A stretch of 27,413 bases of DNA from Gemmatimonadales bacterium UBA1120 (GTDB lineage: Bacteria; Gemmatimonadota; Gemmatimonadetes; Longimicrobiales; Gaopeijiaceae), in assembly GCA_002313925.1 (NCBI GenBank), contig DCAZ01000128.1:1-27413 (forward strand). Direction: 5' to 3'. Each line of letters begins with the position of its first letter. The first letter of the stretch is position 1. Positions 14,167-21,965 of this stretch are shown in pieces. The notes beneath the pieces are model-generated. The model did not search any database. It was given only the letters and a program-made list of their open reading frames with translations, and was not told where the DNA came from. The position numbers and the translations under genes are program-made.

Positions 14167-16334
14167 GTTCCGAACGCCTGGTAAAACGTTCGGTCACGCT
14201 CGGCGAGGTCAATCAATAGGGGCGCAGGAGTGAACCGGGTCCCGTACACCTCTTCAAGCTTCCGGATATGGTAGAGAATACTACGAGGGTGCAGGGTATC
14301 AGCGAATCTGAGTAGACCGCCTCGGAAGGGCGGGAACCCGGTGCCCATGATTAACGCAAGATCAACTTGATCCGCTCTTTGTACGATACCGTCTTGTAGT
14401 GCGTGAGTGGCCTCATTGATCATCTGCAGAACTAGGCGTGCACGGATTTCGTGATCTGAGAACTTCTGGGGTTCAGCTGGCACCGGTATTTGTAGCTCAC
14501 CATAAATCGATTCGTCAGGCTTTTTGCTGCGCCCCTTCTCATATTGATAGAAGCCTTGACCACCCTTCTTGCCCAATCGGTCTGTTTCAGAGAGTGCGAC
14601 AAGAGCAAGCGAGGGATTGAGCCGCTCTCCAAAAGCCTTATGGAGCGATGTTCCCGCATGCGAAGAGATATCAAATCCAATTTCATCAATAAGTCTTAAT
14701 GGGCCTACCGGCATACCAAATTCTCTAGCAGCAGTGTCAATTTGCTGGATGCTTGCTCCATCCTCGAGTAGGAATCCTGCCTCATTTAAATAGGGTCCCA
14801 GGACACGATTGACGAGAAATCCAGGGCCATTATCCACCACGACTGGCACCTTGCCTAGTTGCAGTGCGAAGGCGTAGACCGATGCGATTGTTTCTTCGCT
14901 TGAATCCCGTCCCCTCACGATTTCGACGAGCGGCATTCGGTGCACAGGATTGAAGAAATGCATTCCGCAGAAACGGTCTGGCTGACTAAGATCTTCAGCC
15001 AACTTGTCTACTGATAGTGAGGAGGTATTCGTAGTGATGATGCAATCGTCGCGCACGAATTCTTCTGTTTCCCGGAGGACTAGCTTCTTGACATCCATTT
15101 GTTCTGCGACCGCTTCAATGATCACATGAGCACTTGAGATCCCGTAGTATTCAAGTCCTCCAGCGATCAACTCCATGAGTTGGTTGGCCTGCCTTCTAGA
15201 TAGCTTCTTACGTTGAGTAGCCTTGTGAAACAGAGCTTGAGCATGGTGCAATCCACCAGTGATTGCATGGTGATGGATGTCTTTCATATACACACGTACG
15301 CCATTGTACGCGGCGAGTTGGCTTATACCACCACCCATGATACCCGCTCCAAGTACACCTAGGACGTGAACTGTACTAGAATCGGTCTCTTTAGCATTTG
15401 CACCATTGCCTTTTCGGGCGGCCTCTCTGGTATGGAAGACATGCAGGAGGTTCTTGCTTACCGAAGAGACGATAAGTTCGGCGCCTAGGCGTGCTTCGGC
15501 TGCGAGGCTGCGTGAGATGCTTCCACCCAGATGCTCATCTAGGATGTCAAGAATCCGGAGTGGTGCGGGGAAATGCCCACCGGTTTGGGTAGTGACTCTC
15601 TTTCTAGCCATGCTGAGCACGATTTTACGACCGAGCAGAGTGTCATCCAGTATTCGGCTAAGGAGCTTCTTCTTTCGTCTTGATGTTCTTGGTTGAAGTT
15701 CAACAGCATCAAGAGCGAAATCTCGGACCATTCGCTCGAAGAGGGCTTCAGGAAAAACTTCTTGGGCGAAGCCAATTTTTTGGGCTTTCCGCGAGTCGAT
15801 CTGTTTCCCAGTGAGCAGAAGTTCGAGCGATGCTTGTAGCCCGACCAGCCGTGGTAAGCGAGTTGTACCACCCAATGCGGGCAATATCCCAAGAGTGACC
15901 TCCGGTAGTCCTATCTTCGTGGTCTTCGAATCCGAAAGGACTCGGTGCTGGCATGCCAATGCGATTTCAGTGCCCCCGCCGAGGCAGATTCCATGGATTG
16001 CCGCGATGGTTGGGACCGACAGGTTCTCCAGCTCCCCGTAGATTGCTTGACCAAGTTGAATTTTCTGCTCTGCCTCCAATGGATCCTTGAGCTTCGTGAT
16101 CTCATGTACGTCTGCTCCTGCAATGAAAGAGCATATTTTTCCGCTCTGGATCACTAATGCCTGGATAAGACCTTCGCGTTCTGCTGCGTGTGCCTGATTC
16201 AGTGCCTCAGCGAGGTTACCCATAACGTCTTCAGAAAGCACATTCAGCTTGCGCTTTGGATCATCAAATGTGATCCAACCGATAGAGTCCGCATCGACCT
16301 GAAAGATGGGGTTTGCGCCACTAGTGCTGGTCAT
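14163..16334 (-). CDS. Fused enoyl-CoA hydratase / 3-hydroxyacyl-CoA dehydrogenase (FadB/FadJ type)
   Basis: This multifunctional beta-oxidation enzyme has about 723 residues, like FadB (729) and FadJ (714). The crotonase half has the oxyanion-hole segment SFIAGADV (69-76) and both catalytic glutamates, E123 in GGGTEIALA and E145 in GLPEVTLGI. The dehydrogenase half has the NAD motif GAGIMGGG (329-336) and catalytic H465 in FFNPVHRMPLVE, closer to FadB than FadJ. Two 3HCDH C-terminal domains follow. It hydrates enoyl-CoA and oxidises 3-hydroxyacyl-CoA; the thiolase partner FadA is not in the window. I use the ATG at 16334; a TTG at 16346 adds four residues, and neither has a good Shine-Dalgarno. 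It is the first gene of the molybdenum-cofactor operon, an unexpected pairing. Confidence 0.95.
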   Translation of the reverse strand: MTSTSGANPIFQVDADSIGWITFDDPKRKLNVLSEDVMGNLAEALNQAHAAEREGLIQALVIQSGKICSFIAGADVHEITKLKDPLEAEQKIQLGQAIYGELENLSVPTIAAIHGICLGGGTEIALACQHRVLSDSKTTKIGLPEVTLGILPALGGTTRLPRLVGLQASLELLLTGKQIDSRKAQKIGFAQEVFPEALFERMVRDFALDAVELQPRTSRRKKKLLSRILDDTLLGRKIVLSMARKRVTTQTGGHFPAPLRILDILDEHLGGSISRSLAAEARLGAELIVSSVSKNLLHVFHTREAARKGNGANAKETDSSTVHVLGVLGAGIMGGGISQLAAYNGVRVYMKDIHHHAITGGLHHAQALFHKATQRKKLSRRQANQLMELIAGGLEYYGISSAHVIIEAVAEQMDVKKLVLRETEEFVRDDCIITTNTSSLSVDKLAEDLSQPDRFCGMHFFNPVHRMPLVEIVRGRDSSEETIASVYAFALQLGKVPVVVDNGPGFLVNRVLGPYLNEAGFLLEDGASIQQIDTAAREFGMPVGPLRLIDEIGFDISSHAGTSLHKAFGERLNPSLALVALSETDRLGKKGGQGFYQYEKGRSKKPDESIYGELQIPVPAEPQKFSDHEIRARLVLQMINEATHALQDGIVQRADQVDLALIMGTGFPPFRGGLLRFADTLHPRSILYHIRKLEEVYGTRFTPAPLLIDLAERDRTFYQAFGT

Positions 16335-16361
16335 GGGGCAACACAATCGCTTCCGAGACTC

Positions 16362-16403
16362 ATAAAAGGAAGCCGCCCAGGCACTTGTTCGTGCCTGGGC
16401 GGC
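16362..16403 (-). terminator. Strong intrinsic terminator after the lipoprotein gene
   Basis: GCCGCCCAGGCAC (16372-16384) and its perfect complement (16391-16403) form a 13-bp GC-rich stem with a 6-base loop. Read on the minus strand it is followed by TTCCTTTTAT. It lies 37 bp after the lipoprotein stop and only 37 bp before the ATG of the beta-oxidation gene, so it should insulate that operon from upstream transcription. Confidence 0.85.
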
Positions 16404-16440
16404 CTAATCGCAGTATACGGGTGCGGTCACCAATGAGCGT

Positions 16441-17223
16441 TTACAGCTTAAGCCGCTCCTCGGCGTTAGCACGGGAAAGAGACACTTGAGCAGGGTCCCC
16501 TCGAATAACTTCGATAGGGATGTTCCAGTAGAGTTCTGTATAAGTGAGCTCGTACCGAGCATGGATCCAGTATTGGCCAGGCTTAACCTTTAGATTTTGT
16601 CTGGCGATACCAGAAGCATCTGTAGTGTCTGCTACCGCATCCAGACCAGAGGCTCGGAGCTTTGTTAGAAAGACTTCACCTGCTCCAGCGAAGGCCTCGT
16701 CACCCCAATTGTCCCGCATCATTCGAATGGTGTTAGAGGCCTCGATTGTACCTTCTTGCAAGCTGGTAAAGTTTTCGAACGACCGATTCATCTGGCGTTC
16801 TACATTGCCAAGCTCTCCATCGAAATCATTCCACTCCCTGAATAGCACAACGTAGGTAGCTTCCCCGCGGTTATACTGCTCTAAGGCTGTAGTCAATTTC
16901 TGGAGTGTGTCTCGGATCAGGTTCCAGCGGTTCTGGTTATTCTGCCATTCCTGCTGTGCTTCTTGGACCCGTCCTCGTTCTGCGATGAGTTCTTCAGGAA
17001 TGGGAGGTTCTGGTGTGTTGAACGCGTTGGACATCGAATCGAAGACAGCATCTCTATCGTAGGGCAGGAGCTGTACCTCGATATCTGAAAGAGGTCGTGT
17101 CACCATTCCTTCCCCATCCGGATTGGCTACATCAATCTCCATGGTCACCACGATCTCAGCCGGTCCACATGCGGAGGCTGCTATCAGCAAGCTCAAGCTG
17201 AGCAAGAGGAACCTACACCTCAT
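16441..17223 (-). CDS. Predicted lipoprotein with coiled coil and C-terminal beta domain, unknown function
   Basis: The function is not recognised. From the ATG at 17223 (GGAG seven nt upstream) the protein has 260 residues. It opens with a lipoprotein signal, MRCRFLLLSLSLLIAASAC, whose lipobox cysteine is C19, so it should be anchored in the inner or outer membrane facing the periplasm. A helical region rich in Q, N and E (QEAQQEWQNNQNRW and following) suggests a coiled coil in the middle. The end, with DASGIARQNLKVKPGQYW, looks like a transthyretin/carboxypeptidase-regulatory beta-sandwich, a fold often used for binding. A longer reading from 17277 would put 18 residues in front of the signal peptide and is rejected. 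It is followed by a strong terminator, so it ends its transcript. Confidence 0.82.
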   Translation of the reverse strand: MRCRFLLLSLSLLIAASACGPAEIVVTMEIDVANPDGEGMVTRPLSDIEVQLLPYDRDAVFDSMSNAFNTPEPPIPEELIAERGRVQEAQQEWQNNQNRWNLIRDTLQKLTTALEQYNRGEATYVVLFREWNDFDGELGNVERQMNRSFENFTSLQEGTIEASNTIRMMRDNWGDEAFAGAGEVFLTKLRASGLDAVADTTDASGIARQNLKVKPGQYWIHARYELTYTELYWNIPIEVIRGDPAQVSLSRANAEERLKL

Positions 17224-17439
17224 ATTTAAACTCCATGCGTCTTGTTTAGAAACAGAAGAGAGCGAAGGTACATCCATTGAAAAATAGCATCAAGCTTCCG
17301 GTAAGGCGGTCTTACCATAACTTTACGAATACTTCCTACCAGTATAATGCATGAGCCTCGGATTCTAGTTGAGAGAATCTCTCTGAGAAAAATAGAAGCT
17401 TAGCATGGTGCGTTATTGGGTGGTCATCCCTGAAGGTCA

Positions 17440-18372
17440 TTAATACCGTATATATTCAGGGAGAATAAAGTTAGCCGGATTCTGAGCTATACCTTGAACA
17501 CGGACCTCGTAGTGCAGGTGTGGTGAAGTTGCTATACCAGTACTGCCCACTCTCGCTATTACATCACCACGCTGCACTTCTTCGTCCTGGCTAGCGACCA
17601 GCTCTGAGGCGTGACCGTAAAGTGTCACGTATCCAAAGCCGTGATCGATTTCAATCGTGAGTCCGTATCCAACGACCCAACCTGCTCTAATAACCCGACC
17701 CTTAGCTGCTGCATAAATAGATGTTCCCTTTGGAGCAGAAATGTCTACTCCAGGATGGGGAAGTGGGCGGTTGTGGATAGGGTGCATGCGGGATTCAGAG
17801 TAGCTGCTACTCAGCCATCCTGGGGTTGGTAGAATGGAGGGAGTCGATTCCAACAAATCCCTATGAGCGAGCACAGAATCTGTGGCTTCCGCTAGGCTGC
17901 TAGACAGCAAGCGGGCGCGGCGTTCCAGTTGGTTTAGATCGTACGACACTTCGAAGAGGTTCTCCGAAATGGATGGGTCAATTGTCCAGAGTGAATGGGC
18001 TTCTGGTCCAACGAGTCCGGGTCCTCCTACACCAGCTTGTAGCACTTCAGAGTCGATGGATTCTAGCCCGGCTATGCTGCGGAAACGGGCGTCATTCTGA
18101 GCAATATGATTTAGTGTCGACTCAAGATGGTCCACGCGCGTCTGAAACTGCTGGAGTTCGTCCTGCAGGACAGTGTTGCGAGTATCCAGTTGAGCTGATT
18201 GTAATCGAGCGTACCCGTCAACCCCAATTGTGACAGCGTATCCAATTAGGCTCAGAGCTGCTACCAGCCCTCCTCCAACTAGGATTCGAAGGAGGCGTGA
18301 GGACAGGGAGTATTGCTTGACAGTGCTGTGCCCATCTCGGACTAACAGAAATGTCCACCTATCTCCAATCAT
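17440..18372 (-). CDS. M23 (LytM) family metallopeptidase, membrane-anchored
   Basis: This 310-residue protein has one N-terminal membrane segment (about 27-50), a coiled-coil stretch (about 56-95) and a C-terminal LytM domain (about 190-305). The zinc ligands are intact: H206 and D210 in HPGVD, and H287 in HLHYEV, with H254 and H285 as catalytic histidines. It should therefore be an active peptidoglycan endopeptidase in the periplasm rather than an EnvC/NlpD-like activator that has lost zinc binding. The likely role is cutting cross-links during growth or division. It lies 74 bp downstream of metG on the same strand and may share the accA-ricT-metG transcript. No clear Shine-Dalgarno precedes the ATG. 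Confidence 0.92.
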   Translation of the reverse strand: MIGDRWTFLLVRDGHSTVKQYSLSSRLLRILVGGGLVAALSLIGYAVTIGVDGYARLQSAQLDTRNTVLQDELQQFQTRVDHLESTLNHIAQNDARFRSIAGLESIDSEVLQAGVGGPGLVGPEAHSLWTIDPSISENLFEVSYDLNQLERRARLLSSSLAEATDSVLAHRDLLESTPSILPTPGWLSSSYSESRMHPIHNRPLPHPGVDISAPKGTSIYAAAKGRVIRAGWVVGYGLTIEIDHGFGYVTLYGHASELVASQDEEVQRGDVIARVGSTGIATSPHLHYEVRVQGIAQNPANFILPEYIRY

Positions 18373-18446
18373 CCGTAATATCGCTCTATGCTTTTGGCGG
18401 GACCCTCATTTACAACGGAAAAAGTAGACGAAGGTTGAACTGAGCG

Positions 18447-20009
18447 TCAACCCAAATCCCCAGCCCAAGATGGCTCGATTCGCGGGAAAAGCGGACCACT
18501 TACCTCTAAACGGTTACCGGCAAGGTTGACTGTTAGAGAAGTTTCCAATGATGGAAGGGTGTCAAGTCCAAGTCTAAGTGCAAGTTCAGCCATTTTACCC
18601 GGAGCAACAGGTTCTAAGAGGGCGCAAAGCACGCAGAGGACCCGTACTAAGGTGGCCAAAGTCTCATCTAGCTCTTGTGCCGCATTCGGATCTTTGGCCT
18701 GTGTCCAGGGCTGGCGGTCCTCTACATAGACGTTTGCAGCCCTGGCTAGGTCCATACTAGCTGCGAGCGCTTCGTGTATACGGTAATCAGCCATCGCCTC
18801 ATGATTACTAGCTAATGCCTGGATGATTTCGCTGGAAAGGCCGTCATCTTGGGAGGTGGGTACAATCCCGTCTCGGTACTTTGAGACCATCGAAATGGAA
18901 CGACTCACAAGATTGCCAAGCACATTAGAGAGCTCATTGTAGCGCGTCATGAACCGCTCTGGCGTAAATGAGGCATCTGAACCAGTGGGCATCTCCCGAA
19001 GTAGATACCAGCGGACAGCATCAGTTCCAAAATCTTCTCGCAGTGCTAGTGGGTCTACTACGTTTCCAAGTGATTTGGACATCTTTGTGTCTCCCACAAT
19101 CCACCATCCGTGAGATAAGATCTGTCGTTGGACTGGGAGACCGGCACCCATCAGTAGTGTCGGCCAGTAAACCGCATGGTTCGTAAGGATGTCCTTGCCG
19201 ATCAGGTGCAAATCGCAAGGCCACCACGAATCAGACACATCCTCAAAGCCCTGCTCACTTGGTGGGGCCTCAGGGTTAATCGCTCCTGAGGCTGTGAGGT
19301 AGTTGATTAGGGCATCAACCCAGACGTAGGCTACGTGGTCCTCATCAAAAGGTAGTGGTATCCCCCAGGAGATCCGGCTCCTCGGTCGTGAAATTGAGAG
19401 GTCAGCAAGGGGTTGTCTCAAGAAGCCCAGGACCTCGTTTCGTCTAATCTCCGGTATGATCCAGTCTGGATTGTCTTCGATGTGTTGGACCAAGGCATCT
19501 TGGTACTTACTCATCTTGAAGAAGTAGTTTTTTTCTTCTACGTGCGTAACCTTCTGGCTGCAGATTGAGCAGGTGCCTCCCGGTCCGAGGTCCTTGTCGG
19601 TCCAGTAACGCTCGTCAGATACACAGTACCATCCTGAGTATACCCCATCATAAATCTCACCACGGTCCCAGAGGCGCTGAAGAAAGGCAGTTACAACAGC
19701 GATATGCTCAGGTTCTGTGGTCCGTATGAAGCGGTTATGTGAAATCTCGAGAGTTTCCCATGCCTTGCCGAAGGCGGTCGCCATGGTATCACACAGTGCG
19801 ATTGGTTTAATGCCCCGAAGCTCAGCCTCTTCCTGTATCTTTTGGCCGTGTTCATCAGTACCGGTGAGGAAGAAGACATCAGCTCCAGTTTGTCGACCAA
19901 AGCGTGCGATCAAATCTGCGAGAATCGTTGTATAGGCGTGGCCGATATGAGGTTCACCCGAAGCGTAGTAGATGGGGGTTGTGATGAAGAGACGCCTGGC
20001 ATCACTCAC
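18447..20009 (-). CDS. metG: Methionyl-tRNA synthetase, short form
   Basis: MetRS charges tRNA-Met for initiation and elongation. The class I signatures are HIGH (21-24) and KMSKS (309-313). At 520 residues it contains the catalytic core, the connective zinc insertion and the helical anticodon domain, but lacks the C-terminal OB-fold dimerisation domain of longer forms. The zinc insertion is partly degenerate: C146 and C149 (CSIC) remain, but the first knuckle reads C128-V-S-D131, so one cysteine is replaced by Asp. That leaves three cysteines and one Asp, between zinc-binding and zinc-less types. The GTG start overlaps the ricT stop (GTGA). Confidence 0.97.
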   Translation of the reverse strand: MSDARRLFITTPIYYASGEPHIGHAYTTILADLIARFGRQTGADVFFLTGTDEHGQKIQEEAELRGIKPIALCDTMATAFGKAWETLEISHNRFIRTTEPEHIAVVTAFLQRLWDRGEIYDGVYSGWYCVSDERYWTDKDLGPGGTCSICSQKVTHVEEKNYFFKMSKYQDALVQHIEDNPDWIIPEIRRNEVLGFLRQPLADLSISRPRSRISWGIPLPFDEDHVAYVWVDALINYLTASGAINPEAPPSEQGFEDVSDSWWPCDLHLIGKDILTNHAVYWPTLLMGAGLPVQRQILSHGWWIVGDTKMSKSLGNVVDPLALREDFGTDAVRWYLLREMPTGSDASFTPERFMTRYNELSNVLGNLVSRSISMVSKYRDGIVPTSQDDGLSSEIIQALASNHEAMADYRIHEALAASMDLARAANVYVEDRQPWTQAKDPNAAQELDETLATLVRVLCVLCALLEPVAPGKMAELALRLGLDTLPSLETSLTVNLAGNRLEVSGPLFPRIEPSWAGDLG

Positions 20010-20851
20010 TGTGAGGCCTCTCCCTCTAGTTGTTCAAGCGTCAACGTACGACGGGTGCCCTCATCATCTTTGAGCAAAACTGTATCATTCCAGATATCGA
20101 TTGTTACCACACGCTCGAGCCCTCTTCCCGTGCGGATCTTCCGACCTTCACGTGGGAATCTCCGTCGGGCTTCTACGTAGGTACGGTGCTCGTACATGAG
20201 GCAACACATCAGCCTGCCACAGCATCCACTGATTTGAGAGGGGTTTAAAGAGAGCCCCTGACTTTTAGCGAGTTGAAGACTGACTGGCTTAAGTTCAGGT
20301 AGCCAGGTGGAGCAGCATAGCTCTCGCCCGCAGCGGCCCACTCCTCCCAGGAGTGCAGCTTCATCCCGTACTCCGATCTGCTTTAGTTGGATACGAGCCT
20401 TAAACTTGCTTGCTAAAGCTCGCAGGAGCTGGCGGAAGTCAACACGCTTCTCAGCTGTAAAGTATACGGTGAGCCGATTGCGATCGAATTGCCACTCTGC
20501 ATCTGTCACCTTCATGCTTAATTGGTGCTTAGTTACCAATTTACGGGCTTCCACTCGCACTCGATCTTCATCTTTTCGGAGTGTCTGACTTTTCCCGATA
20601 TCGTCTGAGTGAGCAATCCGAAGAACCTTCTTCTCTGGAGCCGGTGTTGCGCAACCTCCGTTCGAGGAGGAGCACTTCCTCTCAGCGATCGCTCCTACGG
20701 CTGTCACTTTCCCCAAGTCCTTACCCTGGTCTGCCTCGACAATCACATGGAGGTCGGGACGCAGATTAAGGTTAGTGTAGCCGAAATAAGCCTTCCGATT
20801 ACCCTTGAACGAAATCTCTGCAAAACCGGTCCAGGCTCTATCGTCACTCAT
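20006..20851 (-). CDS. ricT: PSP1-domain protein, RicT (YaaT) homolog
   Basis: RicT belongs to the PSP1 family. In Bacillus subtilis it acts in the iron-sulfur Y-complex (RicA-RicF-RicT) that helps RNase Y mature transcripts. The protein has 281 residues, and its PSP1 core carries the family cysteines in GRCGRELCC (172-180) and SGCCGRLMCC (209-217), expected to coordinate a 4Fe-4S cluster. An additional CX6C pair, C60 and C67, lies in a variable loop. The family is usually found beside metG or holB, and here metG follows directly with a 4-nt overlap, which supports the call. Its ATG overlaps the accA stop (ATGA). Partners RicA and RicF are not in the window, and the function outside Firmicutes is not established. 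Confidence 0.88.
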   Translation of the reverse strand: MSDDRAWTGFAEISFKGNRKAYFGYTNLNLRPDLHVIVEADQGKDLGKVTAVGAIAERKCSSSNGGCATPAPEKKVLRIAHSDDIGKSQTLRKDEDRVRVEARKLVTKHQLSMKVTDAEWQFDRNRLTVYFTAEKRVDFRQLLRALASKFKARIQLKQIGVRDEAALLGGVGRCGRELCCSTWLPELKPVSLQLAKSQGLSLNPSQISGCCGRLMCCLMYEHRTYVEARRRFPREGRKIRTGRGLERVVTIDIWNDTVLLKDDEGTRRTLTLEQLEGEASQ

Positions 20852-21798
20852 GTTTCACGCCATGTTCCAATCGCTTCATACTTCGCCCACCGACTTTCGA
20901 GTAATTGTTCAATTGTCAGTTCTGCAAGCTCAGAGAGGACTCGGTCTAGGGCATCTTCAAGATGAGCCCCAGCACTGTCCCAATTTGAATGCGCGCCACC
21001 TACCGGTTCAGGAATGATTTCGTCACATACACCGTGATCAAGTAGATTGTCAGCTGTTAGCTGCAGAGCATTGGCAGCTTCTTCGCGATGTTCTGCGGAG
21101 CGCCACAGTATTGCTGAGCAGCCTTCGGGTGAGATCACTGAATAAACTGAGTGCTCCAGCATCATAATGCGGTCAGTGACACCTAGGGCGAGGGCACCTC
21201 CTGATCCGCCTTCACCGATTATCACGCTTATAAGAGGTGTTCTTAATCGTGCCATTTCCCGGAGATTTGTCGCTATTGCTTCCCCCTGACCCCGCTCTTC
21301 TGCTCCAATACCTGGATAAGCGCCTGGGGTGTCGATGAGCGTAACAACAGGTCGCCCAAACTTCTCCGCTTGTTTCATGAGACGGAGTGCCTTTCGGTAA
21401 CCTTCGGGGTGAGGCATGCCAAAATTGCGGTCTAAGTTTTCTTTCATAGAGCGACCTTTCTGATGGCCAATCATCATGACTGTGCGCCCACGTATACGAG
21501 CCCATCCTCCTACAATTGCTTGGTCGTCTCGGAATGCACGATCACCATGTAACTCGATCCAATCGGTGCATATAAGATCGATATAGTCGAGTGTGTATGG
21601 TCTCTTAGGATGTCTCGCAACGAGAACTTGCTCCATAGGACTTAGGTTCTCGTACGTTTGTTGACTAATCTCGAGGAGCTTCTCCCGAAGAACCTCTACC
21701 TCGCTTGATACGTCGATGCCCCTGCGGTCAGCAAGGTCAAGTAGCTTATCGATCTGGACCTGGACCCCCAGGATGCCATGCTCGAATTCTAAGGGCAT
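20848..21798 (-). CDS. accA: Acetyl-CoA carboxylase carboxyltransferase subunit alpha
   Basis: AccA is half of the carboxyltransferase that moves CO2 from biotin to acetyl-CoA, the committed step of fatty-acid synthesis. It works with AccD in an A2D2 complex. At 316 residues it has the usual length. Typical segments are LHGDRAFRDD (83-92), DTPGAYPG (156-163), which ends an oxyanion-forming strand, and GEGGSGGALALG (195-206). Unlike AccD it has no zinc finger. accD, accB and accC are not in the window. It is the first gene of a coupled set with ricT and metG. No Shine-Dalgarno is evident, and the leader can fold into alternative hairpins just upstream of the ATG. Confidence 0.97.
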   Translation of the reverse strand: MPLEFEHGILGVQVQIDKLLDLADRRGIDVSSEVEVLREKLLEISQQTYENLSPMEQVLVARHPKRPYTLDYIDLICTDWIELHGDRAFRDDQAIVGGWARIRGRTVMMIGHQKGRSMKENLDRNFGMPHPEGYRKALRLMKQAEKFGRPVVTLIDTPGAYPGIGAEERGQGEAIATNLREMARLRTPLISVIIGEGGSGGALALGVTDRIMMLEHSVYSVISPEGCSAILWRSAEHREEAANALQLTADNLLDHGVCDEIIPEPVGGAHSNWDSAGAHLEDALDRVLSELAELTIEQLLESRWAKYEAIGTWRET

Positions 21799-21801
21799 GA
21801 C

Positions 21802-21837
21802 CGGTTCTTGCTTCTCGGAGAACCGTAAGAGGTTCTC
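21802..21837 (-). promoter_or_regulatory. Mutually exclusive hairpins in the accA leader
   Basis: On the minus strand, AGAACC (21836-21831), GGTTCT (21824-21819) and AGAACC (21808-21803) follow one another. The middle copy can pair with the first (7 bp, 6-base loop) or with the last (7 bp with the flanking C-G pair, 10-base loop). The second form ends 3 nt before the accA ATG and would cover the ribosome-binding region. The pairings are seen directly; regulation is inferred. Confidence 0.35.
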
Positions 21838-21965
21838 TCGAATAATAGGGAGCCTAGCGCATTGTCAGAATCTCTATCCACAGAAGTGTCCTGGGTGGCA
21901 AGGCACCCTGATCTTAAAGTAAAAAAAAGATATGAAGGCCTAGCTTGGGCGATAGGGGTTGCGAT

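Noticed and set aside
16335..16346. TTG start at 16346 for the beta-oxidation gene
   Set aside because: It adds only MCCP, and its GGAAG lies just 3 nt upstream, too close; the ATG at 16334 is the simpler choice.
17224..17277. Extended start of the lipoprotein gene
   Set aside because: It would bury the signal peptide behind 18 residues; the ATG at 17223 has GGAG at good spacing.
17300..17316. GGTAAG/CTTACC hairpin between the M23 and lipoprotein genes, and a TATACT box near 17341-17346
   Set aside because: The hairpin has no adjacent T-tract, and the box lacks a recognisable -35 at correct spacing, so neither can be called.
21921..21928. Run of eight T on the minus strand after the MFS gene as a terminator
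   Set aside because: No stem of more than about three pairs precedes the T-run; the nearby GGGTG/CACCC hairpin is on the wrong side for the minus strand.
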